NCBI GenBank assembly: GCA_023078685.1
Contig: JALGAS010000003.1
Location: 1,116,001-1,180,000, forward strand
DNA: 64,000 bases
Direction of reading: 5' to 3'
Origin: Neopestalotiopsis rosae
Taxonomy: Eukaryota > Ascomycota > Sordariomycetes > Amphisphaeriales > Sporocadaceae
In this document: positions 23,423 to 34,750 of the stretch, piece after piece
Position numbering within the stretch: position 1 is the stretch's first letter
Layout: each line of letters starts with the position of its first letter
The notes under the pieces: model-generated
What the model saw: only the letters and a program-made list of their open reading frames with translations
What the model was told of the DNA's origin: nothing
Database searches by the model: none
Program-made: the position numbers and the translations under genes

Positions 23423-25532
23423 ATGTCTTTCACCTTCGGCACGCCGCCGGCCGGTAGCTCTGCTGGTCAGGCCAACAGCTCTGCAACCTCAACCGCACCT
23501 GCTTCTGGTGGTCTTTTCGGCTCATCGTCAACTCCCACCGCTGCTCCTACGACTAGTCTGTTCGGCCAAGCAACAGGTACTCCGACCTTCTCTTTCGGCA
23601 ACGCAAGCAAGACTTCTACGACACCTGCAACCGGTGGCGGTGGTTTGTTTGGAAACGCAGCCTCCAAGCCTGCCGAGCAGAAGCCACTCTTTGGCGGTAT
23701 GACCCCAGCAGCTCCTGCTTCGAGCACGCCTGCCGCGGCAGCACCTGCGGCAAGCAGTGGTGGTGGTTTGTTCGGTGGCGGAAGTGGTTCACAGCCTGCC
23801 TCGAGCGGTGGTCTGTTTGGAGGTGCAAACACACAACCTGCCTCTGGTGGATTATTTGGAGCCAAGCCTGCATCTTCTGGTGCTGCTTCGACCACTCCAG
23901 CAGCTGGGGCCGCACCAACAACTACAAACGCAGGCGGTCTTTTTGGTGGCAAGGCACCAGAGACAGCTACTTCTAGCTCACAACCTGGTGGTCTTTTCGG
24001 TTCTGCTGCCCCCAAGACGGGTACAACCACTTCGCTTTTTGGAGGAGCCAATACAACTACCCCAGCTGCTCCATCTACGACAGCAACTTCTTCTGCGCCC
24101 TCTTTATTCGGTAACGCCAACGCCTCCAGCGCTGGTACAGCCGCAACGCCTGCAAAGCCCATGTTTGGCGCATTGAACTCTACGACTCCGGCTGGTGCCC
24201 CTCCGGTTGATGCTCAGAAGAAGGATGAGGCCAAGCCTGCAGGTGCTGCTGCTTTGTTTGGAGGTCAAGCATCCAAGCCCGCAGCCACCTCAGGCTCGCT
24301 GTTTGGCGCGAAGCCAGCTACGACAGAGTCTTCCACTCCAGCAGCACCGGCATCGACATCGTTGTTCGGTCAGCCAGCAGCTCCTTCGGCGGATGCTACA
24401 AAGACTGCTGCCACTACTACTGCCGCAGCCACACCAAGCTTGTTCGCCAATGCCGGCAGCGGAAGCTCCTCGACTCCTGCCACTGCTGCTCCCGCAGGCG
24501 GGCTCTTCGGCAACAAGACTGCAGCAGCACCTGCTACGTCGGAAGCCGCGAAGCCGGCTGCTAGCCTCTTTGGTGCTGCACAATCCAAAACTGCCACGCC
24601 GGCTGCAGCTCCAGCTACTGAAACCTCCTCAATGTTCGCCGCCGCTAAGCCTGCTGCTGCTGCTCCCACCGCAGCATCAGCTGCTACGCCAGCCGTGGCA
24701 ACGCCTACAGCTACTGCACCTGGCACCGCAGCGCCTGCTGCCAGCACTCTTGGAGGCGCCAAGCCTGCTACGTCTACCACTGCTTTGGGTGCTTCAACTG
24801 CCGGACCCACATCACAATTGGCTCGCCTCAAGAACAAGACTATGGACGAGATCATTACCCGCTGGGCCACTGATCTTTCCAAGTACCAGAAAGAGTTCAA
24901 AGAGCAAGCTGCTCAGGTGGCAGCTTGGGACCGACTGCTGGTGGAAAATGGAGCCAAGATTCAGGAACTTTACCTGAATACATTTGAAGCTGAGAAGGCT
25001 TCTAGGGATGTTGAGCGTGTTCTCGCAAACCTCGAGAGCCAGCAAGATGAACTCGAGCATCACCTCGATAACTATGAGCGAGAAGTTGATCAGTTGTTCT
25101 CTCGAGATATCGGTCATCCTGACTCCTTGACTGGCCCCGACCAGGAACGTGAAAAGACTTATAAGCTTGCGGAGAAGCTTACAGACCGCCTAGATGAGAT
25201 GGGCAGAGACCTGTCCAAGATGATCAAGGAGATCAATGATATCTCGGGTTCTGTCAGCAAGGGTAACAAACCTGATGATCCTGTAAGTTTCATGATCGCT
25301 CAATTTCGGTTCCATTGCAAGTTGCTGACCCTCTCTCCAGCTGACCCAGATCGTGCGTGTCCTCAACAGCCACTTGACACAGCTGCAGTGGATCGACACA
25401 AATGCTGCAGCTCTGCAGGCCAAGGTCAATGCGGCTCAGAAGGCTGGAGCAGGAATGGGCAGTCAGTATGGCGGCTCGGAGCAAGACGCTGCCGAGAGCT
25501 TCTATCGATCCTATATGGGTGGTAGAAGATAA
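23423..25532 (+). CDS. NSP1: FG nucleoporin Nsp1 (Nup62 family)
   Basis: Central-channel component of the nuclear pore and anchor of the Nsp1/Nup57/Nup49-type trimer. Exons 23423..25282 and 25341..25532 (58-nt GTAAGT...CAG intron) give 683 aa. Residues 1 to about 470 are a low-complexity A/S/T/P/G domain with more than twenty FG dipeptides, mostly in GLFG or SLFG context, and FTFG/FSFG near the start. From about 474 (MDEIITRWATDL) a heptad-rich coiled coil runs to near the end, matching the Nsp1_C domain, including VAAWDRLLVENG and LESQQDELEHHLDNYE. The second exon completes the coiled coil and ends SYMGGRR. The start is the ATG followed by SFTFGTPP, with the FG domain beginning immediately. 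Confidence 0.95.
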
Positions 25533-26289
25533 TTGACAGGCAATGATATGTTTTGATAATGAAAGGACGGGCGGAAACATGCCTATTTCGCATAGACGTT
25601 CTGCAATGGACAGTAGTAAGGGCAGGTCATGAGGTATTTCGGCTTGGGTGTACATGTTGTACTATTGATTGCACATTCAGAAAGGAAAACTATTCCCTCC
25701 GGTGGCGAACAGGCGAAAAGGAGTAATAGACAATGCTTGCAAAGTACTGCCATCCCAAACCTCGTTCATCCTGGGGACCTGCTAGTGTCCCCTTTTGCAA
25801 AATGCATTGGCTAGTGATCCCGGACATGCTCAAGAACTGAGAGCAATATATTCAAGAAACAAGAAAGAAAGTAAAAGCCGTCTAGTTCTGACAAGCACAA
25901 CGTAATTGTTTAATTGGTACTCACGGTAATGGATAAGCAAGCACATTGAGGATGTGCACGTCATGGTAATCAAGCCACTGTCAAGATAGGAGCGCAAATG
26001 CGACACAGAATTCCATATCCTACTACCTGCTCACCAAATGTAAATATCACATAGGTTAGTCACAACAAATTTGGCGGCCTTATAGGTGATTGTGATTTTG
26101 TTTGTTTTTTGAAATAGAAGTGCTAAATCCATCGAGCAGAGTATAGTAACATATATGTACACTAGGATCCGCTTGTTCCGGGAAACCGGCTGATTCCCAA
26201 AGCTCGTGCTGTCGGCTTCAAATTCGCTTGTGCCGCAATCCTCCCTTCAATCAAATTTCAAAGGTTATGCTTAGAAATTGCGTGTCAAT
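25533..26289. other. Convergent intergenic region
   Basis: 3' flanks of NSP1 and the ATPase inhibitor gene. AT-rich, no gene recognised. Confidence 0.6.
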
Positions 26290-26850
26290 TTAGCTGTGCT
26301 CGCCGCCTTGCTCCTTTGTCAACTCGTCGCTGTGTAGAAGATGGAGAATCAGTATTGCGCATTCTTGTGGATAGACCACGTCGAGATCTGGACAGTAGAG
26401 GGTAAATAAGAAAAAAACACTCACATGTGATCGCTCAGAGTCTTGAGGTGCTGCTGCTGCTCAGCGAGCTTCTTCTTGAGCTCGAGCAGCTTCTCCTTCT
26501 CGCGCTGCCTGATGGCGTAGTCCTCGTTGGCCTTCTCGCGTCTCTGGAAAGCATCACTGTACCTCAATCGTCAGCAAAAGGTCCCGCGTTTTTCCCACAG
26601 AGTGCATGAGGGGAGATGAATTGGCTTCTCAAGGGGCTCGGTAGCATAGCGAATGCCAAGTGATGATAATGACAGGCCTCTGTGTGAAAGGGTATTCTGT
26701 GGAATGGTGAACTTACCCTTGGCCACCAACCTTGGGCGGCGAGCCGGTGTCGCCGGCAGCCATGACGCGGGAGGAGACTGAGAATGCCCGGCGAGACGAG
26801 GCAGCAGCGATGCTGCGGAGGGGAGCCTTTGCGAGAGCTTGACGATACAT
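26290..26850 (-). CDS. INH1: Mitochondrial F1-ATPase inhibitor (IF1/INH1)
   Basis: Matrix protein that blocks ATP hydrolysis by ATP synthase when the membrane potential falls. Three exons on the minus strand, 26850..26717, 26556..26425 and 26329..26290, encode 101 aa; donors are GTAAGT and GTGAGT, acceptors CAG. The first ~28 residues (R, A and S rich, no acidic residue, ending AFSVSSR) form a typical presequence. The inhibitory segment DAFQRREKANEDYAIRQREK (46-65) matches the core F..RE.A.ED..RQREKE of the family. It continues into a coiled coil with LKKKLAEQQQHLKTL that would dimerise the protein. The length is normal for the family. All three exon joins keep frame and end in TAA. Confidence 0.95.
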
Positions 26851-28819
26851 GGTGGATGGATTTTGGAGAGCTGTAAACAAAAAATTCGAATGCACGTCAG
26901 TTGATCGTTCGTCTTATTGAGAGCCAATTGCGAGTGTGCGAAGCTTGATATATATTCTCGCTCCTGAGCACACGAGATGCATTGGCAAGTGGCTACAGGA
27001 GACAAATGGTCGACTCACCGTGGGCGTGTTCTTCAAATGGGCAGATTTGCTTGCAATTGGAGGAGGGGAACGAGGTTGGAATGATTTGACGAGAAAAGCA
27101 TCCAGAAGCTGTGTCGTTGTTTCCATGGGAGCTTCGGCGGATGACGGAGCTTAGAGCTGAGCGGAAAGTGGGGCCATTCTGGGCAATCGACGTCAGGCCA
27201 TACTAAGGCACTAAACAAGGTACGAAGCAAGCATTATTACGCGAGCCAGCGCCCACAAGTGAGCACAGCCGGCTCAGGCCGAAAACTGGCAACCTTCCTT
27301 AGCTGACAGAGAGCCGTTCCTCTAATAAAAATCACGCGAAAGAATGTGATATCTGCTAAGTTGGAATGTCATGTGATGAAAAGATGTCCAACGATTAGTC
27401 ATTTCGCATGGTAGAATTCCGTGTTGCAATTGTCTAGATGGCATCAGAAATATCCAGGAACTCCGTACACGAGGCAGCAAAAGCGATCGTCATGCCAGCT
27501 CGATGATGCGGGGTGTACTATTGGGGGATCCATAGGCTTTTAGTTTGTTGCGTGCTGGCGGCTTTGACTCGACTCAGACATTGGCCTGTGTAAACAATGG
27601 CTGTATTGTGAATCAAATACAATGATCATCATCACCACTGGAACAATGTGCATGTAATGGCTACATATACGCACAATATCAATAGTCAAATCCTCTGGTT
27701 GACACCTTGAGGAACTATTGTCGTTCTGGTCGTCGACTTAGAGTTTGTAGTAGAGCAGACAAGCATCCGCAATGGAATAAGAGGCATCCGCCAGCTGAGA
27801 TGGAAGGACCCCTATGCACGACATATATCTACGACCATTGCGCACTAGCTATATCGAAGAGTTGAATACCTACAGACGAGGCTGGCAGCAGCAGGGCGAA
27901 TGTCGTGACTCTTTGGTCGTGCATTGCGGCTTGGCGGTAACAACTTGCTCCCAATGCGTAGCAAGGCAGAGAGTTTTCTATCCACTTAATAACGCCGGCG
28001 ATGACGTCGTCTGCGCACCTCTGAGGGACATCAGCTTCGTTCCTCTCCTACGGGAGAGCATCACGCGAGACGTGGGCAACTTATGAGCACATATGCTGTG
28101 CATTCCGGTGGTCTGGTCTTGCAGACAGCTGACGTATTGACTGGCAGTCTGCTCGAGTGGTGAGATTGTACGGCCTCAATAGACGGGCGTCGGGGTCCTA
28201 CAAGCCTGTCTGGCAGTGTTGGAATCCCCTCTTTTTCTTGCAGATCAGCGGTCCCTGCGACTATCCCCAAACTGGCTCGTGCGCTTACCAAAGGGTTTCC
28301 GCGGTTTGATTCGTGATTGAGATGATATTGTTTGATTGGCCAGCAATGCCGCAGCTGGGCGATATTTGCATGCCTGAGACCGCATCAATGGGATGGGCAA
28401 TTACCAGTGGATGAGTGCAGGGCGCGATCAATGCTAAACCAAGCATTTCTGTCATGCATTTGCAGATACGTAGATATGCGCAGTTGGCCATCCGTATGAA
28501 GTACTCTAGCAAGTCCTGAAGACGCGGGCCGCTGTTCTATTCCAATGATCCGTGATGGTTTTCTGTCGGTCCAGTAGTACAAGGTTTTGGCCTGACGTGC
28601 TTGGCAGATATAGGTCAGAATAAGTCAAAGTACCTATGCGCCAGACCAATAGACATCTGAAGTCATTATAATGGAAAAGAAGCGCGGGTGCTCCTTTGGG
28701 CAAATGAGAGACTGAGTGGAACGTCCGGTCTATCAAAAGGGGGAAGCAATTTATACTGTACACTACTAACAGACGATACCGCATTCAGTCTGGGAGACTG
28801 ATGTTTGATTGCGAACATG

Positions 28820-28841
28820 AAAAAAAAAAAAAAAAAAAAAA
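28820..28841. repeat. Poly(A) tract, 22 nt
   Basis: Uninterrupted run of A on the plus strand inside gene-poor sequence. It could be a simple-sequence tract or the 3' end of an old retroposed sequence. No coding match is seen beside it and no target-site duplication is obvious. Confidence 0.8.
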
Positions 28842-29707
28842 GCAGATATGTGCAATTCAGAAAAAGAAGAAAACAAGCCAGGGAGCAACTTTTATGACGA
28901 GAAAAAATGGGAGAGCGTGATTCTGGATTCTTTTGGTGTTGTTGCCATGCCATAAGCAATGAGAATGGTGGCAGTGTTTCGTGTTGTGTATGCATGACGG
29001 CATGCCTAGCAATGTGCACGCACATCCATTGTTTGGGTTTCTCTTGTTGCAAAGCATGCGTATCGATTTTATTCGGCACGCTATTTGCCGCTCACTTATA
29101 GATCCAGCTAAGTCACTGCATATAGAAAGATCAAGAGATATATCAACAAGATCATATGTGGTATCCAAGTTTGAATTAGAAATAAAGCAGCTCAACGAGA
29201 GAGGGAAATGGAAGAGATGTGGAAGTGACAAGACAGACAGCTGAACAAACCACTTGAAAGCGAGCACCCCACTCAGATTACAGTACCATGTACTCAGGCT
29301 GTCTGCCCACTACTGGGGCCAAAAACGAGGGCCCCCTCCCCCTCGATCGCCCAGTCAGTGGCCGTCCGCTCCCCAGCGCCTCTAGCTCGGCCTTCTGCCT
29401 TGCACCACCCCCAAGCCAACCAGAACCAGTGCCAAAGCCAGCAGCCCAGTCAGTCAGTGCAGTCAGTGAGTGCCCAGGTGAATGAGTGACTGATTTCCAC
29501 CGACCGACCGACCGCCCGCTTCTTCGACTTCCCCCAATTTCGACACAAAACACTCCCAGGCCCAAATTCTCTGGCTCGCCTTTCCCAAACAACCAAAACC
29601 CAAACCCGACATCTCCTACCCTTTTTTTCCGCGCTTCACATTTCTTGTGCATCAAACTTCTGCACAGAATCCAACTTCTTCCTCCCAATCCAACAACACA
29701 AGAAAAG

Positions 29708-30382
29708 GTACGTTGACTCTTGAATTTCAGCACCTCCTTCACCTCCCTCCCGCCCCGGTCCTTGAACCTGTCTACCTACCTTACCTACCTACACATCGCC
29801 TCGCCTCGCCCCTCCCGTCCCAACAATCCATCTCCCTGTGCTTGCATCCCGGGAAACCCTGAGGAGCGTGTCGTCATCGTCACCCATTGGCATCTCTGCT
29901 GCCTCTTCGCCTGGCCTTCCGCTGCGACGACGAGGGACATTTACCGTCTTTGCGATCCTCGAATCTCCGATACTTTGCATAACAGCTCTGCGACTATCTG
30001 GCCAGCGCCGTCCTCGCTCCGACTCACGCGTTCATCGACTCTAGCGGTAGGCGCAAACCCCACCAGAGGCGATGCGGGGGGCTTCAGTCGCAATCAGCCT
30101 CCTGGCGGCCTTGCCCATGACTGCAATCATTGTCGTGTCATGCCGTCAAAACAGGCCTGAGGAGATGCATCTCGTTATTTCCACAATGGCCAGTTGTCGC
30201 AAGGCCACGATTTGATCGGCATTCAGCCCGTGGCTATCTCCATCCCTGCATTCACTCTCATTATTCTCCACCACGTCCTTGTCTAGACTTTCCAACCTTG
30301 ACACGCATCCTGTGCCCAGGGACTGCAAATTATTGAATTGAGAGAAACCAAATTTGTCGCTAACAATCATATCTCTGCGCAG
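29708..30382 (+). other. Candidate 5' UTR intron of the 14-3-3 gene
   Basis: A consensus donor, AAAAG followed by GTACGT, occurs at 29708 after a CT/CA-rich leader-like sequence. An acceptor, CTGCGCAG, ends at 30382, 41 bp before the 14-3-3 ATG. The alternative acceptor ACACAG ends at 30418. The interval contains several ATGs that splicing would remove. Inferred from splice signals only. Confidence 0.3.
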
Positions 30383-30423
30383 TTCACTTTACGAACACCA
30401 AAAAATCCACAAACACAGTCACC

Positions 30424-30617
30424 ATGGGTCACGAGGATGCCGTCTATCTCGCCAAGCTCGCCGAGCAGGCTGAGCGCTACGAGGGTATGTTTATGTCGAG
30501 AACTTGATCAAGTTCAAGCACGCAAGTTTCATGCGATGTCCTAACATGTGCGTTGCAGAGATGGTTGAGAACATGAAGATCGTCGCCTCCGAGGACCGTG
30601 ACCTGACCGTTGAGGAG

Positions 30618-30655
<38 letters not shown>

Positions 30656-31409
30656 TGCCCGCCGTGCCTCTTGGAGAATCGTCACCTCCATCGAGCAGAA
30701 GGAGGAGAGCAAGGGTAACTCGTCGCAGGTTGGCCTTATCAAGGAGTACCGCCAGAAGATCGAGGCTGAGCTCGCCCGTATCTGCGACGACATCCTTGAG
30801 GTCCTCGACCAGCACCTCATACCCTCCGCCAAGTCTGGCGAGTCCAAGGTCTTCTACCACAAGATGAAGGGTGACTACCACCGATACCTTGCTGAGTTCG
30901 CCATTGGCGACCGCCGCAAGGAGTCCGCCGACAAGTCCCTCGAGGCCTACAAGGCTGCTACTGAGGTTGCCCAGACTGAGCTTCCTCCCACTCACCCCAT
31001 CCGTCTGGGTCTCGCCCTGAACTTCTCTGTCTTCTACTACGAGATCCTGAACGCACCTGACCAGGCTTGCCACCTCGCCAAGCAGGCTTTCGATGATGCC
31101 ATTGCCGGTAAGTCATGATCTGTAGAGATATGTATTTGTGAGACTTTTCGTACTGACTCACCGTTTACAGAGCTCGACACCCTCAGCGAGGAGAGCTACA
31201 AGGACTCGACTCTGATCATGCAGCTGCTGCGCGACAACCTGGTAAGTGATTATGACTCGCGTTGCATCCCGCACTCCACTAACGGATCGTGACAGACTCT
31301 CTGGACTTCATCCGAGGCTGAGGCCCCCGCTGAGTCGGGTGCTGCCGCCGCACAAGAACCCGAGAAGGCTGCCGAGGCACCGGCCGAGGAGACCAAGGCT
31401 GCGGAGTAA
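30424..31409 (+). CDS. 14-3-3 protein
   Basis: Phosphoserine/threonine-binding dimeric adaptor acting in signalling, cell cycle and trafficking; counterpart of yeast Bmh1/Bmh2. Four exons, 30424..30484, 30559..31107, 31171..31241 and 31296..31409, encode 264 aa; all three introns are short (54-74 nt) with GTATGT or GTAAGT donors. Both family signatures are present: [11 protein letters not shown] near the N-terminus and [18 protein letters not shown] near the C-terminus. The basic phosphate-binding residues are visible in [12 protein letters not shown] and in YHRYLAEF. The acidic/alanine-rich tail after TLWTS is typically variable. The start is [21 protein letters not shown], as in fungal homologues. 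Very high use of preferred codons indicates strong expression. Confidence 0.97.
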
Positions 31410-31976
31410 ATGTATTGACGTTATGATATCTTGACGAAATGGCCATTGTTGGTGTGGACCATGGATGGGATCTGGTGTCTATGGAGTGTGGCTTTTGAAC
31501 CTCTTCAGTTGAGAATTCTGCATGCTTTTTCACTCGGCAAATACACAAGACTTTTTGGGGGGATAAATTATATCCCTTCTTTCCTTTAGGGATGAGCGGA
31601 TGAGCAATAGGGAAAGCTTTTGGGGGTCTTTCGCACCGTGCCAGGCTCTTAGACTCTGATGTGAACCCGTCTGGACAAAATAAACCGTTGTTTCTGACTT
31701 AATCTGCGTCTTATTGGAATTTGATGCCAATAACGTGAAGTTGGCATTTGGGTCACTGCAATTGGGGACTCGTGTGCTCCTTGTCATGCGTACTTAAATT
31801 GCGATGAAACTGATGAAATAAAAAAAGACTTGAATTGTATTTCATTCGCATATGATACGCCGAGCCCAATCATTCAAAAAGTAGTAATATCACCCCCAAG
31901 CCAATATTCTGATAACGCCAATCCTGGAAACAAGCTCAAATCTGAGAAAAAAAAAAAAAGCCATGCAATGAATAAT
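31410..31976. other. Convergent intergenic region
   Basis: 3' flanks of the 14-3-3 and DPH4 genes, AT-rich, with an A tract near 31949-31961. No gene recognised. Confidence 0.6.
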
Positions 31977-32864
31977 TCATTTTCGCCCAGCGCTGGCACT
32001 TGCACTGGCACCTCCTCCAATAGAAATGCCAAAGTTGAACTTCCAGCTCCAGCCGCCACTCTTGCCGCTCGAGCTGCCGCTGTGCGTGTGCCGCAGCTCC
32101 TCTCCCTGCTGGCTACCGCTCCGCTGGCTTTTGACGTCCTTGTTGTTGTTGCCATTGGTTCCTTGCTCATCACCTCCTTCCTCTTCCTCCTCCTCCTCGT
32201 CAAACAGGACGCGCAGCCAGAGCGAGCAGCCGGTGCACTGGACCATGAGCTCGCCGTCCTCGCCCACCTCGTCGAGGTCCAGCTCGCGGAAGCAGTAGCC
32301 GCGGTCGGTGCCGCAGCGGCCGCACGCCTGGTGGTACACCTGCCTCTTGCCGTCCCACCTCACGTCGTCGAGGTCCACCGTCTCGACGCCCGAGGACGAG
32401 TGCGGGCGGGCCTGCTGCTGCTGCGCCGGCTTTTGCTGGCTGCCGCTGCTGCTGCCGTTGTAGTTGAACGTCTGCTTGTATGTGTAGTCCTGCTTGTGGT
32501 GAGACGACGACGAGACTCCGTTTCCTGATGTGGTGGAAGACCGTGATTCCGTCTGCATCGAGCGGACGTACTCGCGGCGCTGCCGCGTGTCGCTGAGTAC
32601 AGTGAAAGCCTCGGTGATTTGGTCCACGGTGAAGTGCTGGTCTCCATTTTTCTTATCCTTTTTGCTCTTCTCCGCTGGGTCCGAAGGCGAGTCCTGGGCC
32701 TTGGCTTGCTGGTTCTTATCCGGGTGGTGTTTCAGCAGGGCACGCCGGTATGCCTGTTTGACTGTCTTGGCCTGGGTGGAGGAATCCTGGCCGTCGAGCG
32801 AGTTGGGAGTGAGGGAGAGCACCTCAAAGTGAGAGGGTTCCCGTGACGATGATGAGGGTGACAT
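31977..32864 (-). CDS. DPH4: Diphthamide biosynthesis J-domain protein Dph4 (DNAJC24/Jjj3 type)
   Basis: Iron-binding J-protein that assists the first step of diphthamide formation on elongation factor 2. Intronless; 295 aa from the ATG at 32864. The J domain (about 11-105) has LLKHHPDKN with HPD at 47-49 and the helix-IV-like QRREYVRSM. A Q/S-rich linker follows. The CSL zinc finger begins at VDLDDVRWD and has two Cys pairs, CGRC (181, 184) and CTGC (210, 213), plus CFRELDLDEV between them, the expected DPH-type order. A glutamate run and a ~65-residue S/G/N/A-rich tail extend beyond the usual family end. An in-frame ATG at 32930 would add 22 residues ahead of the J domain; the later ATG is preferred for domain spacing. 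Confidence 0.92.
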   Translation of the reverse strand: MSPSSSSREPSHFEVLSLTPNSLDGQDSSTQAKTVKQAYRRALLKHHPDKNQQAKAQDSPSDPAEKSKKDKKNGDQHFTVDQITEAFTVLSDTRQRREYVRSMQTESRSSTTSGNGVSSSSHHKQDYTYKQTFNYNGSSSGSQQKPAQQQQARPHSSSGVETVDLDDVRWDGKRQVYHQACGRCGTDRGYCFRELDLDEVGEDGELMVQCTGCSLWLRVLFDEEEEEEEGGDEQGTNGNNNKDVKSQRSGSQQGEELRHTHSGSSSGKSGGWSWKFNFGISIGGGASASASAGRK

Positions 32865-33565
32865 GGTGGATGAGAGTCTCAGTCTATGTAATTGTGATTT
32901 GTTCCTTTGATGTGGTGCCGTGGGATTCAAAGATCATAAGGCTTTCTCTGAATTCTACTATAAGGTTCCCTACGGTAGCATAAGAGAATTATGGGTTCTC
33001 TTAAGACTGGGAACTTTCTTGAATGGGGTTTTCTCTCATGGATTACAAGGCAATATGCTTATTCTTGTATCACGCCACGAAACATGGGGCGATGATCTCG
33101 TCTTTGGAGAAAAGGAACCTCGGAATGGTGTAAGTGGGCGTGGATGTAAGTCGAAGCACTCCAGGTCCGAAAAACCTGATTTGATGTTCGGGGCGCAACT
33201 TTGCTAGGGTATGGGGCCGTTTATTACTGGAAGGGTCCAAAGGCAGGCTGAGTGGTCCGTGCATTGCGGAACTGCATATGGTAATTGAGGTCGCAAACGG
33301 CGGTTGGAGGATATAGAATAAATCACAAACCTTTTCATTCAGCAATTCTTATTCTGCTCTTGCGCAATTCGCTGACGTCTGTCTTGTAAGCTTTCAAATT
33401 TATGATACCGTCCAATTCAAGAGGTTTAAGTCTTTGGTCTTGGCGACAGGTGAAGGGAAACTTGGACAACTCGTCGAGAATGGATCTCTGATTCTGTTTT
33501 TTGATTCATATTGATACAGTCTTGTACATATGTTAATGGCATGATAACCGTCATATTGCTTGTCT
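32865..33565. other. Intergenic: DPH4 promoter and 3' flank of the mL59 gene
   Basis: Both neighbours lie on the minus strand. About 700 bp, no gene or RNA gene recognised. Confidence 0.6.
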
Positions 33566-34216
33566 TTACCGGGGGAACTTGGACCACTTGCGTGTGCCCG
33601 TCTGTAGAATGTTAGTATATCATAAACAAAACGATAATCATCGGGTATAGTCCAACTTACTTTCCGCCATTCCCTGACCAATCTCGGCATACCCAAAACA
33701 GCCGTACGTCTCTTCTCCATTCTATAATATTATTAGCGCGAAATTCTCAGCATCTTCAACCAGCTCTGTCCGTAGTACAGCCAGCAAGACTGTAGACAGA
33801 AAGGCCTGGAGAGGGACGTACTTTGCGGGCAGCATTCTCTCGTGCAAATGACCCTTGACCTTTTGTCCCACACCGGTACCCTTGACTCTGAGACCCTCCT
33901 CGACCCTCTTCCGTATCCGCTCCTCGGTGCCCTTGTTCGTGAAGGGCAGAAGCTCCTCTACGCCAGCCTCGCGGGCCAGCTTGACCAGCTCCGCCTGTCT
34001 TCGCAGAGAGTACTCTGGCTCCTGCCACTTGCCCGTGGCGGGGTGCTTGTGAGGGAGAAACGGGTTCGGGACATCGCCACTGTTGATGGCCGCATTGTTC
34101 GTCCTTGTCGATGCCGGCAAGATCTGTGTGGGAGGATACTTGGCCAGGAAGCGCTGGAGGCGAGGGTGCAACGCCTTGGCGAGCTCAATGTAGCGGTTCG
34201 TCGCCGCTGCTGCCAT
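33566..34216 (-). CDS. MRPL25: Mitochondrial large-subunit ribosomal protein mL59 (Mrpl25 family)
   Basis: Fungal-type structural protein of the mitochondrial 54S ribosomal subunit. Exons on the minus strand, 34216..33822, 33721..33661 and 33601..33566, encode 163 aa. Donors are GTACGT and GTAAGT; the acceptors end TAG and CAG, the second after an ATACTAAC branch site. Diagnostic segments shared with yeast Mrpl25 are FLAKYPPTQI, NPFLPHKHPATG, YSLRRQAELVKLAREAGVEELLP and a basic KGH segment. The last two exons add the basic C-terminus, ending KWSKFPR. No cleavable presequence is obvious, as in the yeast protein. The first exon alone would run into an intron-encoded extension, so splicing is required. 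Confidence 0.9.
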
Positions 34217-34750
34217 TGTTTCCGTTTGACCAACGATACTCAATAGATAGATAATCTGCCAATTCCTCCTCTCGATACGTTGAGGATGGTGCGATGTTCG
34301 TGTGAGTTTGCCTTGGGGTAACTGGAGCTTTCCCCGGGTCGTTGCGAGGTTCGAGATTTCCAAGGTCGAATGCCCATTCAAAATCCAGGAGCTCCAAGAC
34401 GTGAATTTTTGGCAGCCGGCGCGCCTTGAGCCTAGCGGCTTTGCCCCCACACTGGCTTTTAGTGGCTTTCCCCCGATTGGCAGTCCCGCAGGCAGCTCTA
34501 GGTGCTTTACCTAGTGGGTGCCGCTCAAATCCCTGTCGCGCAAAGAAACAGCTTCGGGCGCCTTGCCATTTCTCCATTCATCTTCAAGCGCAAACAAGAG
34601 CCTATGGTCAGAGAGATCTTTGCTCTGATTCACTATCGCTGGGGATTATCGAGGAAGACATAGGAGATCATTCTCTCTCAAAGATAAAACGGTTAGCATC
34701 GCACTACGAACGCGGAACATTAAAGAAAAGCGCGCGCCGCAAACCACACC
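34217..34750. other. Divergent promoter region between mL59 and PRP28
   Basis: About 530 bp shared by a leftward and a rightward gene. No coding gene seen. The last ~100 bp before the PRP28 ATG are A-rich. Confidence 0.6.

Larger units (their letters stand above)
26851..30423. other. Long divergent gene-poor region, right part being the 14-3-3 leader
   Basis: About 3.6 kb with no supportable protein gene. The left ~350 bp is the ATPase-inhibitor promoter. A 22-base A tract lies at 28820-28841. From about 29290 the sequence becomes C-rich and CT-rich, which fits the promoter and long 5' leader of the 14-3-3 gene. The small frames here have no domain-like sequence. Confidence 0.5.
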
